64,000 bases of DNA from Planococcus donghaensis MPA1U2 (GTDB taxonomy: Bacteria > Bacillota > Bacilli > Bacillales_A > Planococcaceae). The DNA is taken from positions 1 to 64,000 of the forward strand of contig NZ_AEPB01000064.1 in assembly GCF_000189395.1 (NCBI RefSeq). Direction: 5' to 3'. Both the position numbers and the translations under genes were made by a program. Positions 33,928-43,047 of the stretch are shown here, one piece after another (within the stretch, counting starts at the first letter, position 1; each line of letters begins with the position of its first letter). Below the pieces are notes generated by a model, which saw nothing but the letters and a program-made list of their open reading frames with translations, did not search any database and was not told the origin of the DNA.

Positions 33928-34338
33928 ATGAATCAAGTCGGAATTGTCGGTCGCTTAACAAAAGATCCAACGATGCGAGTCATGAATGAAGGTCGGGTAC
34001 ACACTTCCTTCGTCGTAGCAGTTTCTAGAAATTATAAAAATCAGAAGGGAGAAACAGAAACAGATTTCGTTCTTTGTTCCACCTGGGGAAGGCCCGCTCA
34101 CAATGTCTCCAAATACTGTGTAAAAGGATCTTTAGTAGCGGTTACTGGCCGTTTGCAATCACGTTCCTATGACAAGGAAGATGGCACACGAATTTATGTA
34201 ATAGAAGTGCTTGGTGACCAAATCCGGTTCCTCGATAAAAGAAAAGCGCAAGAAGAAACCACATCTCAGCACGAAACGCCACAAAACGATGCAGACTTCG
34301 ATTTCCAACCGCCAGAAACTGAGCAAGTAAATGCATAG
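33928..34338 (+). CDS. ssbB: Single-stranded DNA-binding protein (SsbB type)
   Basis: A 136-residue SSB with an N-terminal OB fold (about 1-105, beginning MNQVGIVGRLTKDP) and an acidic tail (DADFDFQPPETEQ). It lacks the canonical C-terminal DDDLPF-type tip. Position beside ywpF and ywqA identifies it with the B. subtilis competence SSB (YwpH), not the replisomal one, though the latter has a similar OB fold. Very strong AAAAGGAGGTGA ribosome site. A tiny gene follows at once. Confidence 0.88.
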   Translation: MNQVGIVGRLTKDPTMRVMNEGRVHTSFVVAVSRNYKNQKGETETDFVLCSTWGRPAHNVSKYCVKGSLVAVTGRLQSRSYDKEDGTRIYVIEVLGDQIRFLDKRKAQEETTSQHETPQNDADFDFQPPETEQVNA

Positions 34339-34355
34339 AAAGGAGGCACTTAGCG

Positions 34356-34499
34356 ATGCCAAAAGATGTGCAGCTGCAACTGGAAGTGCATATGGAGCAA
34401 CTAATTAAATTAACCGCTTTGCTGCATCAACGATTGGCAGAAGCGGAGAGGGAACTAAGTGAATTGAAAAAAATTTTTTGTACTGTTCAAAAAGGGTAA
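34356..34499 (+). CDS. Tiny coiled-coil protein downstream of ssbB
   Basis: A 47-residue frame beginning MPKDVQLQLEVHMEQL and ending FCTVQKG, with a heptad pattern of Leu/Ile over most of its length (LQLQLEVHMEQ..LLHQRLAEAERELSEL). AAAGGAGG lies 9 bases before the ATG, immediately after the ssbB stop, so it is almost certainly translated with ssbB. It falls below usual length cut-offs. No family recognised; a DNA-replication or SSB partner is speculation. Confidence 0.65.
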   Translation: MPKDVQLQLEVHMEQLIKLTALLHQRLAEAERELSELKKIFCTVQKG

Positions 34500-34520
34500 G
34501 GTTTCATGTCTAAAAGGGGA

Positions 34521-34550
34521 AATGCGGCCAGGTGGGGACCTGGCCGCATT
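34521..34550. terminator. Terminator between the ssbB unit and ywqA
   Basis: AATGCGGCCAGGT/ACCTGGCCGCATT (34521-34533/34538-34550) with loop GGGG. The T tracts are short on both strands, but the stem is very stable and the flanking genes converge. Confidence 0.75.
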
Positions 34551-34562
34551 ATTTAACGCTAG

Positions 34563-37286
34563 TTATAGTGAGTACGTAAACAGTTCTTTCAAATCATTAT
34601 CCGAAAGATCGGTCATCCATTGACTGGATTGAATAAACTCTTCGGACATCGATTGCTTTTGAACCAATAAAGAATCGATTTTTTCTTCAATCGTTCCAAT
34701 GGTCACAAACTTATGAACATGAACAAATTGAGTTTGACCAATACGGTAAGCTCGGTCAGTCGCTTGGTTTTCCACCGCTGGATTCCACCATCTATCCGCA
34801 TGTAAAACATGCGTTGCGGCCGTTAAGTTCAGCCCCGTGCCGCCTGCTTTCAACGACAAGATGAAAATAGGAAATTTCCCAGCTTGGAATTGAGCTACTA
34901 ACGAATCACGTTGTTGTTTTGGCATGCTACCGGTTAGGAATGGCACTTCATGGCCATACAACTCGTTAATCGCTTGTTGAAGGATATGTCCCATACCGAT
35001 GTATTGTGTGAATATCAAACATTGTTCCCCGCGTTCTGCAATTTCCCCGGCCAAGGTCACAATGCGCTCTAGTTTTTGAGAACGAGGAAGAATTTCAGCA
35101 GCATTCGTATAAGGCTCTTTCAAGTAAAGAGACGGATGATTACATAGCTGCTTTAATTTACTAAGCATTTTCAAGACTAATCCTTTTTTCTCGAAACCTG
35201 TGAGCGTCTCCATTTTCTGCACCGTATCCTGAACCAAGCCTTCATATAACGCGGCTTGCTCGGGTGTCAGTGGACAGTATTCTAGCTGTTCCTGTTTTTC
35301 AGGCAAGTTTAACTGCAAGTCCGGATCTTTTTTCGTCCGGCGGAGCAGGAATGGCTGAATACGCTGACGCAATTTTTCTTTATGTTCTTCAGAATTATCA
35401 CGTTCGATTGGAATCATGAAATTTTCTTGGAATTGCTTGATGCGGTATAAGTAACCTTTATTGATAAAGTCAAATATCGACCATAACTCAGAAAGACGGT
35501 TTTCAATCGGCGTTCCCGTCAATGCAATATGGTGATCGCCTTTGAATTTCCGGATAGTACGCGATTGCTTCGTGTACATATTCTTAATATTTTGTGCTTC
35601 ATCAAGCGTAATACTCGACCAATGCAGACTTTGCATTTCTTCTCCATCGGAAGACGCGATGCCATAAGTGGATAACACAACATCGGGTTTTTCTTTAGCT
35701 AAATAAAGATTAAATTCTTCGCCTTTTGGACGAACACTGCCGTAATGTGTCACCACTTTCAAGTCAGGAGCAAAGCGTTCTAACTCTTTTTGCCAGTTAC
35801 CGAGCACCGAAGTTGGGCAAACAATCAACGAAGGATGCTCAGGTTTTTTCCCGTGAACATGGAGCAAGTACGTAATAAGCTGAACCGTTTTTCCGAGCCC
35901 CATATCATCTGCTAAACACAACCCGAATCCTTCTTGGCGCATAAACACTAAATAATCAAAGCCGATTTTCTGGTAAGGACGTAGCTCAGTTAATAAGTTT
36001 TTTGGTAACGGAGTTTCCGGTAAATCGCGCTTATCAAGAAGCTTATCGAGTAATGTTTTCAGTGATCTATTCAAATGAAATTCAACGAGTGGATCATCTT
36101 CTTCAGTTGTTTCCTCTAGCATAATTTCTGGTACGTTTTGGAACAACATATCTTTAATGGTCCAATCGGCGTCTTCTGCTTCTTCAATCATTTTCCGCAA
36201 CTGCATCAATAAGTTTGAATCCACACGCACCCATTCATTGCCGATGCGGATAAACTCTTTGTTCTCCGTAACTAAACGTTGAAAATCCTGCATGCTGAGA
36301 TCGTGTCCGTTTAATGAAAACTGCCAATCAAAATTAATAATTTGATCAAGGCCAACAACCGATGCTTTTTTAATCGTTGAGTTTACATTGGCTTTAACGC
36401 GAATTTTTGATTCTTGAACAGCCTTTAACCAAGATGGAATTGACACTTCTACACCAAACGCCTGCAAGATTTCGGCATCATTTCGCAAAAACTCAAGAAT
36501 TTCTGAATCTGTCCATTCAACATGGTAAAAAAGGTCTTCATCAAAGCTTTCAATAGAAGGGCATAAACTTAATATTAAAGCTTGGCGATCTTTAATATCT
36601 GGTGCAAACGAACGCCATTTCTCTGGTAACGCTTTAGGTATCGGTTCATTTGCACGACGTTTAGAAGGAGACCAATAAACACTGCCTCGTTTTGAACGCA
36701 TAACCACTTTAAAAGACCAATATTCATCTTCATCGGGTTCGCTTAATTGCACCGCAACTACGTAATCATCGGCATCGGGTAAACCTTGCCAACCAGCTTG
36801 TTGCACAAAGCCTTGAATATAAGGTAGTTGAGCAACCGTTAAGCCTTTTTGACGCAATTGATGATGAATCGTATCAGCAAGAAAAGCACGAATTTCGTTA
36901 TCTCCATACTTTTTACTGATGACAATATCATCTGCTTCAACCGATACATGATCCCATAGATCAGGGTCACTTAACGAGTCAGCAACTTTTTCAGCAAGCT
37001 TAAGCCAACTTTCATCTTCTGGTCGTTGTCCAGCAAATGTTACGTAATGATGAGGTTCATTTTGAAACAAACGAACAAAATCAGCGGGTGTTAAGACCAA
37101 ATCCAGCCCATCAGTTTGTGCCGTCAAGCCGTAGAAGCTATCTTTATCTAGAAAATACAAATATGACTTCCAGATTTCCGGTGGAATTCGATTGCCGGCT
37201 TCGTTGGCTGCCTGGATGCGGAAAAGTTCTCCACGATTGATGGTTAAATAGTAAAGACGGCTTCCTTCAGTTTGGAATTGATTCAT
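34563..37286 (-). CDS. ywqA: SNF2-family DNA helicase/translocase (YwqA-like)
   Basis: A 907-residue SNF2/Swi2 ATPase. The N-terminal ~430 residues are the bacterial SNF2 N-terminal module. Motif I is DMGLGKT at 461-467, motif II is LDEAQNIKN (DEAQ box), and motifs V-VI include SLKAGGTGLNLTAATHV and QATDRAYRIGQ. Such proteins use ATP to track on duplex DNA; the bacterial role is poorly known. The ATG overlaps the stop of the SWIM-domain gene (ATGA), so the pair is coupled as ywqB-ywqA. In B. subtilis other genes lie between ssbB and this pair. Confidence 0.92.
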   Translation of the reverse strand: MNQFQTEGSRLYYLTINRGELFRIQAANEAGNRIPPEIWKSYLYFLDKDSFYGLTAQTDGLDLVLTPADFVRLFQNEPHHYVTFAGQRPEDESWLKLAEKVADSLSDPDLWDHVSVEADDIVISKKYGDNEIRAFLADTIHHQLRQKGLTVAQLPYIQGFVQQAGWQGLPDADDYVVAVQLSEPDEDEYWSFKVVMRSKRGSVYWSPSKRRANEPIPKALPEKWRSFAPDIKDRQALILSLCPSIESFDEDLFYHVEWTDSEILEFLRNDAEILQAFGVEVSIPSWLKAVQESKIRVKANVNSTIKKASVVGLDQIINFDWQFSLNGHDLSMQDFQRLVTENKEFIRIGNEWVRVDSNLLMQLRKMIEEAEDADWTIKDMLFQNVPEIMLEETTEEDDPLVEFHLNRSLKTLLDKLLDKRDLPETPLPKNLLTELRPYQKIGFDYLVFMRQEGFGLCLADDMGLGKTVQLITYLLHVHGKKPEHPSLIVCPTSVLGNWQKELERFAPDLKVVTHYGSVRPKGEEFNLYLAKEKPDVVLSTYGIASSDGEEMQSLHWSSITLDEAQNIKNMYTKQSRTIRKFKGDHHIALTGTPIENRLSELWSIFDFINKGYLYRIKQFQENFMIPIERDNSEEHKEKLRQRIQPFLLRRTKKDPDLQLNLPEKQEQLEYCPLTPEQAALYEGLVQDTVQKMETLTGFEKKGLVLKMLSKLKQLCNHPSLYLKEPYTNAAEILPRSQKLERIVTLAGEIAERGEQCLIFTQYIGMGHILQQAINELYGHEVPFLTGSMPKQQRDSLVAQFQAGKFPIFILSLKAGGTGLNLTAATHVLHADRWWNPAVENQATDRAYRIGQTQFVHVHKFVTIGTIEEKIDSLLVQKQSMSEEFIQSSQWMTDLSDNDLKELFTYSL

Positions 37287-38815
37287 ATAAGATTTCCTTT
37301 CTCGATCTCTTCCTGGAGTGCACGTAAACGTTTGTTTTGTGTGCGGATTTCAGTAATATACGCAGTCCAAAACTCCATTTGACCGCTTTTTTTGCAGGCA
37401 GCTTTCATCTTTTTCCAGATTCGTACTGCTTGTTTATAGCTTGGACGGTTACGTTCTTCTAGATGCGATAATGCATATCGATGGAAAAGGGGAAGTACGT
37501 AATCCGGCGCATCGTTTTGGACTTCTTTAAGGCCACATTCCTCCGCAAAATACAAAGGAGAATTGTGAAGATGATGCAGTTCTGCCCATTGTTTATACAT
37601 TTGTTTTTCGATTAAATAAGCCGAATACGCAGGCAAACCATAATGGCCAAATTGCTTAAACAAATCTTCCCAATCCAGTTCACTTAATTCGATTTGTGAA
37701 AACAAACGGCTAAGCGTTCGCACATATTGATGACGGTATTGTGTGTAAAGCCCTTCAAATAAGAAGGTTTTCACATGTGGCTTGATCGCCAACAACACAT
37801 TTGTTAATGCTTGCAGGTGATTTTCGTCTTCAGCAAGAACTGCAAGAGCCACCCAGTCGTGCGTTTCGTTAGGCGATATTTTTTTAATATCGAGATCGTT
37901 TTTTAGTAAAATATTAAAAAAGGCTTTTAATCGTTCATCTGGATTTTTTAAAGCAACAAGTTCATCTTCGCGCAGTCTATTTGTTGTAAACAGATTGGTC
38001 CAAAATAGCTGGTAAAGAGAGAACCGTTGTGAAAATGAAGAATCTTTCACTTCGATAAATTCCCGAACCAAACCTTTTAAATGTTCAAAAAAAGCATCTG
38101 CTTCGAATGTGCGATGTTGCACACGCAACTGCCCAAGCAAATCACGTAATTCATGTAATTCATCATCAAACCACGTTTTGAAAAACGAATGATGAACTTC
38201 TTGAGTGCCTGAGATAAACGTCGCCCATACTTCTGTTAACGAGATAAAATGAGCATAGGTGCGGTAAAGAACTTTCCACTCACGCTCTAACGGTACGTAG
38301 GACAAAGCGTTTTTCAAACGTCCTTCATACATTTGTTCATAATAAAAATAATTACGGGTCGTATAATCAGGAATTGCATCTCGCCAAATGCTACGAATCA
38401 GTTTTGTCCATTGCTCCGGCGAGCGTTTTTCTGACAATAAAGCGAGTTGTTTGTTCTCAGGCTCACGCCATGAAGTTACCCACTCTGAAAGAGAACCGAT
38501 TTTTTGATAAAGCGCAAAAATAACTGCCACTCGGTGACGACATGTTGGTTCTTGTGGACATGCGCAAATTGCTGTGAGCTTATCGAAGTTAAGGATTACC
38601 TTAACAGAGTGTGCATCTTTTACAATTGCCTCCAGTAATAGGCGTTCTTCATTGAATGATTGAATCTGGACGCCGTCATGCCGCACTAAAAAGACTGCTT
38701 TTCGAACCATTTCTTCATCCAACGCACGGGTCGGTAGAAGTGATTTGTCGATAGCAGCCATATAATTGTGTATTGTATCTTCGAATCTTTTCGCCAGGGA
38801 TTGAACCGTAGCCAT
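37283..38815 (-). CDS. ywqB: SWIM zinc-finger protein (YwqB-like)
   Basis: 510 residues. The SWIM motif CxC...CxH uses C84, C86, C92 and H94 (ICACPQEPTCRHR), a small zinc module for DNA or protein binding. The rest is helical. Position directly upstream of, and coupled to, the SNF2 helicase suggests an accessory or targeting subunit. I chose ATG 38815, 8 bases after GGGG. The frame extends to 38920 with an unlikely N-terminus. Confidence 0.88.
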   Translation of the reverse strand: MATVQSLAKRFEDTIHNYMAAIDKSLLPTRALDEEMVRKAVFLVRHDGVQIQSFNEERLLLEAIVKDAHSVKVILNFDKLTAICACPQEPTCRHRVAVIFALYQKIGSLSEWVTSWREPENKQLALLSEKRSPEQWTKLIRSIWRDAIPDYTTRNYFYYEQMYEGRLKNALSYVPLEREWKVLYRTYAHFISLTEVWATFISGTQEVHHSFFKTWFDDELHELRDLLGQLRVQHRTFEADAFFEHLKGLVREFIEVKDSSFSQRFSLYQLFWTNLFTTNRLREDELVALKNPDERLKAFFNILLKNDLDIKKISPNETHDWVALAVLAEDENHLQALTNVLLAIKPHVKTFLFEGLYTQYRHQYVRTLSRLFSQIELSELDWEDLFKQFGHYGLPAYSAYLIEKQMYKQWAELHHLHNSPLYFAEECGLKEVQNDAPDYVLPLFHRYALSHLEERNRPSYKQAVRIWKKMKAACKKSGQMEFWTAYITEIRTQNKRLRALQEEIEKGNLI

Positions 38816-39013
38816 ATGCATCGCCCCAAAATAAAACTTTCCCTCTATTATACGTCTTTCAGACTGCTCCGTAAATGATGAAGAATAGTTAGTGAAGAAA
38901 CAGGGAAGAAACCTATGCATTTATTTTTTTCAGAATATTGTTTTATGTAAGTTAAATGGTATTATGAAAGTAGTAAAGGCCTAATTATATTGTTTAGGAT
39001 AGGAGAATGTTCG

Positions 39014-39385
39014 TTGTTCAATTCGTTTATTTTAGAAATTCCTGACTTGCGCTCTGTATTGCAGCCAAAGGACGTATTGGGTTGGGAAGTAGTCTATGCG
39101 AGAGCTGATTTGGTATTTGGTAAGATCAGTTGGCAAATTTCATCAGATGGTAATTGTTACAGCATTCAAGACCCACGTCTATTTCCAGATTATTTGGAGC
39201 AGGTGCAAGTCGATTTTAAAATGAATCGAATCGTTTTTTATAAACGAGAAATGTCGGATGAAGAGTTTCATCATTTGGTGGCGTATATTATAGGGAAAGT
39301 GTCCATTTACATCGAACCAAATGAAATGCATTTTATGATTACGCCCCCACGTCACCGTCATCAACGAATGCGCACACGAAAATAA
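39014..39385 (+). CDS. Hypothetical protein
   Basis: A 123-residue protein from TTG 39014, 8 bases after AGGAGAA. It begins MFNSFILEIPDLRSVLQPKDV, has a regular alternation of strands and a C-terminal basic run (PPRHRHQRMRTRK), and no signal peptide or membrane segment. It is divergent from the SWIM/SNF2 pair. I do not recognise a family, and the basic tail only hints at nucleic-acid contact. Confidence 0.6.
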   Translation: MFNSFILEIPDLRSVLQPKDVLGWEVVYARADLVFGKISWQISSDGNCYSIQDPRLFPDYLEQVQVDFKMNRIVFYKREMSDEEFHHLVAYIIGKVSIYIEPNEMHFMITPPRHRHQRMRTRK

Positions 39386-39400
39386 TGTAACCGTTTTCTA

Positions 39401-39443
39401 AAGCTTGTGAGCTAGCCATAGTTGGTAGCTGATAGGCTTTTTT
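39401..39443 (+). terminator. Terminator of the 39014 gene
   Basis: AAGC...GAGCTA pairs with TAGCT...GGCTT across an imperfect stem and runs into TTTTTT. The region 39444-39660 beyond it is AT-rich and shows no gene or other structure. Confidence 0.55.
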
Positions 39444-39665
39444 ATTTCGGAGGGTTTTGAATAGTAATTTGAGGGGGAATTAACTTATTAATAATAAATT
39501 TTAAACTAACCAAACTGAATCTTAAGAGGTAGTAGAAGATAGAATTAATAGCGTTTTTATTACAAATAAATATTTTTTTGATAAAAAATGTGACGAAATA
39601 GTTTCTAAAACGTCTAATATATAAGAAAATTCTTATCCCTTTCTATTTTCGAATAGAGGGTTTTA

Positions 39666-39674
39666 TGCTATAAT
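39666..39674 (+). promoter_or_regulatory. Extended -10 promoter of the IDEAL-protein gene
   Basis: TG-C-TATAAT is a perfect extended -10. No good -35 is visible. The ATG is 46 bases downstream. Confidence 0.6.
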
Positions 39675-39719
39675 TAAGGTAGTCAGAATATTAAAAAAAT
39701 AAAAAGAGGGGTGATTATA

Positions 39720-40190
39720 ATGTTGCATGTCAAACTTATGAAGCCGTTCTATACGAAGAAAGAAGGGCATCTAGTTAAATTTGTGTTTGCTTATCAGTAT
39801 TTCTCAATTATGAAAGATGACGAGCTGTTCCACTTTATTCCGGTGGAAGGTAAAGAAATTATCGTCAACCTCAATACATTTCAAGTAGAGAATCTTTCTG
39901 AAGTGTTCGTCTTCCAAAAAGGCAATCGCTTTATCCGCTTGCCTCTTTACCAATTGTTGCTGGTGTCTGATATACACAAACATCTCCAAGCGATATTGCA
40001 GGAAGAAAGGGAAGAAGTCATTGAGGTGAACGACCAAACGAGAAAAGAAGCGACGGATGCCATTCATTTTCTAGAACAGGCAAACTACAGTCGTATGATT
40101 GATGAAGCTTTAAGTTCAGGAGATCGGGCAATGTTTGATGCATTACTGGCTCAGCAACGCGAATCAGAACAATTACATGGAGGTTTGTAA
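39720..40190 (+). CDS. IDEAL-domain protein
   Basis: 156 residues. The C-terminal part (about 112-150: AIHFLEQANYSRMIDEALSS-GDRAMFDALL) is an IDEAL domain, a helical hairpin named after its Ile-Asp-Glu-Ala-Leu motif (here MIDEAL). It is found in small Bacillales regulators such as YpiB. The N-terminal ~110 residues form a beta-rich region I cannot assign. ATG 39720 lies 9 bases after GAGGGG; the GTG at 39711 is in the ribosome site. Own promoter and terminator. Confidence 0.7.
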   Translation: MLHVKLMKPFYTKKEGHLVKFVFAYQYFSIMKDDELFHFIPVEGKEIIVNLNTFQVENLSEVFVFQKGNRFIRLPLYQLLLVSDIHKHLQAILQEEREEVIEVNDQTRKEATDAIHFLEQANYSRMIDEALSSGDRAMFDALLAQQRESEQLHGGL

Positions 40191-40213
40191 AGTGAATATA
40201 GCAGCCTATGGAT

Positions 40214-40252
40214 AAAAACGTCTTTCCGGATCGACAGGGAGAGGCGTTTTTA
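40214..40252 (+). terminator. Terminator of the IDEAL-protein gene
   Basis: AAAAACG-T-CTTTCC pairs with GGGAGAG-G-CGTTTTT around a GATCGAC loop, with a T tail. Confidence 0.75.
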
Positions 40253-40270
40253 AATGCGAAAAAATCCATG

Positions 40271-40312
40271 TTAAAAGCCCTTTTCCGATAGATTCAGAAA
40301 AGAGCTTTTAAA
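40271..40312 (-). terminator. Terminator of the tiny minus-strand ORF
   Basis: TTAAAAGC-C-CTTTTC with GAAAAG-A-GCTTTTAA forms a long stem. On the minus strand it is followed by an AT-rich tail with a T run at 40264-40261. It ends a short unit that would include the ORF at 40339-40446. Confidence 0.55.
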
Positions 40313-40338
40313 TATCTACGTTATTCATAAGTCACCCC

Positions 40339-40446
40339 TTACATCAAAGTGTAAAAATTGATAAACAGCATAACTGCTGTAGAGCCAGCGACTCCGATTG
40401 CAAGATCTCCCCAACCTAGTTCTAGTACTTTATCAAAATTCATCAT
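40339..40446 (-). CDS. Tiny hydrophobic peptide
   Basis: 35 codons: MMNFDKVLELGWGDLAIGVA then a hydrophobic tail ending FINFYTLM. AGGAG (40460-40456) lies 9 bases before ATG 40446. A terminator follows on the same strand. The sequence suggests a short membrane-associated peptide with a charged N-terminus. Nothing identifies it. It could be a small membrane protein, a toxin-like peptide or noise in a long gap. The rest of the 520-base gap shows no gene. Confidence 0.4.
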   Translation of the reverse strand: MMNFDKVLELGWGDLAIGVAGSTAVMLFINFYTLM

Positions 40447-40710
40447 CTTCATCCGCTCCTTTTATAAAAGTTTTTTTTTGGAAGATCTTACTGTAAGTTA
40501 AGCTGTTTGTTAACTTGTTTTTAGTATAAATGATTGATTTATAATAAACATCGTCCAAAATAACTAAAAATTCTAAAAAATAAAATAAAATGATTATTTC
40601 TTGTTCTTTTGATCACAATCGGTTGCTGTTCGATTGAACTCTTACAGCGGTATTGGTACATTGAGTCATAGTAATGAAAAAAGACGAAAATCAGTAAAGG
40701 AGTAGATGTT

Positions 40711-41634
40711 GTGAGAACTTTACCAAAACGATTAAAAAAGGGGGATACGGTAGGGGTTATTTCCCCTTCAAGTCCACCAAATCAAGAAAACTTAAAAAAA
40801 GCATTGCCGTTTTTAGAAGAGCTTGGCTTAAACGTCAAACTTGGCAAGTCTGTTTACGAAGTTAACGGCTATTTGGCTGGAACAGACGAAGAACGCTTAG
40901 CCGATTTGCACGCCATGTTTGAAGACCCTGAAGTGTCCGGCATTTTTTGTGCAGGAGGCGGCTACGGAGCGGCACGATACGCAGACCAAATCGATTATGC
41001 GATGATCAAAGAAAACCCAAAAGTGTTTTGGGGCTATTCGGATATTACCTTTTTACATACAGCAATCGGCGAATACGCAAACTTAGTGACATTTCATGGT
41101 TCGATGCTCGCATCAGATGTTGGAAAACCGGAATTCCACGAACGCAGCAGACGTATGTTTGGCCAATTATTTGCACCATTTGAATTGCATTACACAGAAG
41201 AAGTGTCGCCACTTGAAACAGTGGTAGGTGGAGTGGCTCAAGGTGAGCTGGTCGGAGGCAATCTGTCGTTGATTCGCAGTGCAATTGGCACGAAGTTCGA
41301 TTTGGACGTAAAAGGCAAGATTTTATTGATTGAAGATGTGGATGAAGAACCGGCTGAAGTGGACGAAATTCTTAATCATTTGCGTATGGCACGAAAATTT
41401 GATGAAGCTGCATGCGTTATTATTGGCGATTTCAAAAATGCTGAACCAAAAAAACGCAAGCCATCATTGACGTTAGAACAAGTTTTAGACAATTGCTTTA
41501 GCGATTTAAAAATCCCGGTTGTCAAAGGCTTTAAAATCGGTCATTGCGAACCGCATTTTTCTGTCCCATTAGGTGCGCTTGCTAGACTTGATGCGGATGC
41601 TAAAACCTTAACCATTCTTCCAGGCGTCGAATAA
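40711..41634 (+). CDS. LD-carboxypeptidase (peptidase family S66)
   Basis: 307 residues. Removes the terminal D-alanine from L,D-linked muropeptide tetrapeptides, or cleaves related substrates as MccF does. The nucleophile Ser110 is in FWGYSDITFLH, followed by TFHGSM. The triad's Glu and His lie in LLIEDVDEEPAE and IGHCEPHFSVPLG. No signal peptide, so it acts in the cytosol on recycled peptides. GTG 40711 follows AAAGGAG. It pairs with the NlpC/P60 gene as in the ykfA-ykfC recycling genes. Confidence 0.9.
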   Translation: MRTLPKRLKKGDTVGVISPSSPPNQENLKKALPFLEELGLNVKLGKSVYEVNGYLAGTDEERLADLHAMFEDPEVSGIFCAGGGYGAARYADQIDYAMIKENPKVFWGYSDITFLHTAIGEYANLVTFHGSMLASDVGKPEFHERSRRMFGQLFAPFELHYTEEVSPLETVVGGVAQGELVGGNLSLIRSAIGTKFDLDVKGKILLIEDVDEEPAEVDEILNHLRMARKFDEAACVIIGDFKNAEPKKRKPSLTLEQVLDNCFSDLKIPVVKGFKIGHCEPHFSVPLGALARLDADAKTLTILPGVE

Positions 41635-41658
41635 CAAAACCGAAACGGAGTGAACAGT

Positions 41659-42600
41659 TTGTTGCAGACAGAATCCACGGCATGGGTATGCAGTGTTCCC
41701 GTTGCAACCGTTTGGACCGCCCCAGAAAAAGCGCGCCCAGTCGATGCAAAAGGAATTGGTGCACATTCCAATATCAATAACTGGCTACAAAGCATGAGTC
41801 CAGAAGACAATCAAGACTTGGTTAATAGCAACCGAATCCAAACACAACTTCTATACGGCGAACCGGTATTGATTGAAGAAGTAGTAGATGGTTGGGCGAA
41901 AATCATTGCACTTTGGCAACCGTGTCAAAAAGATGAGCGAGGCTACCCCGGCTGGGTACCTGTTGATCAATTAAAAGAAGTCGCAAATTTAGCAGAACTT
42001 GGCTTTGCTCGCGTAACGCAAAACAAAGCACAACTTTGGACAGAAGATTTCAAGCCGCTGAAAGTCGTGTCATTTAACACGACGCTGCCAGTAAAAGAGA
42101 TTGGTGAATTTATTCGACTGCAAACGCCGGATGGAGATGCGTTAGTAATGACAGAAGCAGTGGAAATCGTTGACGCTTACAACCAAAATCTAAAAGGTAG
42201 TGGAGTAGACATCGCTAAGCTCGGTGCGAAGTTTTTGGATTTGCCTTATTTGTGGGCAGGGATGTCGAGTTACGGCTTTGATTGTTCAGGCTTTACGTAT
42301 AATTTAATGAAAGCAAACGGTGTAATTATTTCACGCGATGCGGTAGATCAAGTGTCAGAAGGAAGCGAGATTGATCCACAGAATGTTGAAGCTTGGCATA
42401 TAGGGGATGTATTGTTTTTTGCTCACGAAGAAGGCAAAGGAAAAATCCATCACGTCGGCGTGTATTATGGCAATGGGTTAATGCTTCATGCGCCGAAGCC
42501 TGGGAAGTCAGTAGAAATCATTGAACTGGCTGGGACAAAGCATGAAGTGGAGCTCTGTGCCATTCGTCGATTTACCGAAATCGAAGATCACGAAGACTAG
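41659..42600 (+). CDS. NlpC/P60 dipeptidyl-peptidase (YkfC-like)
   Basis: 313 residues. Two SH3-like segments (about 10-170) precede a C-terminal NlpC/P60 domain with catalytic Cys209 in YGFDCSGFTYN and His265 in IHHVGVYYG. This is the YkfC architecture, which cleaves gamma-D-Glu-diamino acid bonds in free muropeptides. No signal peptide, fitting cytosolic recycling after the upstream LD-carboxypeptidase. I place the start at TTG 41659, 8 bases after GGAG. The GTG at 41650 overlaps the site. The epimerase ykfB is not in this pair. Confidence 0.87.
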   Translation: MLQTESTAWVCSVPVATVWTAPEKARPVDAKGIGAHSNINNWLQSMSPEDNQDLVNSNRIQTQLLYGEPVLIEEVVDGWAKIIALWQPCQKDERGYPGWVPVDQLKEVANLAELGFARVTQNKAQLWTEDFKPLKVVSFNTTLPVKEIGEFIRLQTPDGDALVMTEAVEIVDAYNQNLKGSGVDIAKLGAKFLDLPYLWAGMSSYGFDCSGFTYNLMKANGVIISRDAVDQVSEGSEIDPQNVEAWHIGDVLFFAHEEGKGKIHHVGVYYGNGLMLHAPKPGKSVEIIELAGTKHEVELCAIRRFTEIEDHED

Positions 42601-42654
42601 AATAAAAGCAGCGAAAAGCAGTGTTTCTTTAAAGGTGAAATGGAAGTCAATTTG

Positions 42655-42663
42655 TGCTATAAT
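42655..42663 (+). promoter_or_regulatory. Extended -10 promoter of the DUF2187 gene
   Basis: TG-C-TATAAT, 38 bases before ATG 42701. No clear -35. Confidence 0.55.
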
Positions 42664-42700
42664 AGACAGATAGCGTTTTAAAAAGAGAGGCGTGGTATTG

Positions 42701-42928
42701 ATGGCTTTCCAACCCCATGAAAAAGAAGTATCAGAATTCGTAGCGGCGCGCTACATAGGCGAATGGATTTCTTTCACTCGTAACGGCGTCGATGTTAACG
42801 GCACCATCTTTAAAATTATGGACAACTCGGTGATTGTTGAAATTTCACCAGAAGACGCAAAAGAAATTGGTGCGGCATCCAACATGACCGTAATTTCACA
42901 TAAGAAATATCGCATTATCGAAGCATAA
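42701..42928 (+). CDS. DUF2187 family protein (YkvS-like)
   Basis: 75 residues. The C-terminal two thirds (GEWISFTRNGVDVNGTIFKIMDNSVIVEIS ... MTVISHKKYRIIEA) is a small SH3/KOW-like beta barrel matching DUF2187. Function unknown. ATG 42701 is preferred over GTG 42692, which is next to the GAGAGG site. The repeat array starts shortly after its terminator. Confidence 0.8.
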   Translation: MAFQPHEKEVSEFVAARYIGEWISFTRNGVDVNGTIFKIMDNSVIVEISPEDAKEIGAASNMTVISHKKYRIIEA

Positions 42929-42940
42929 TTCGATAAAGAA

Positions 42941-42970
42941 AAGGCTGCTCCTCGTGAGCAGTCTTTTTTT
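42941..42970 (+). terminator. Terminator of the DUF2187 gene
   Basis: AAGGCTGCTC pairs with GAGCAGTCTT around CTCGT and runs into a T tract. Confidence 0.85.
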
Positions 42971-43047
42971 GTTTGGATTTTTTTAGGGAGTTGTTGCTAT
43001 GTGAATGAAATAGAGATCTCATGTGAACTTGAGTGAAATATGGGAGG

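Noticed and set aside
39386-39660. A gene in the AT-rich gap before the IDEAL protein
   Set aside because: Frames are short, without ribosome sites, and only a weak terminator and the downstream promoter are visible.
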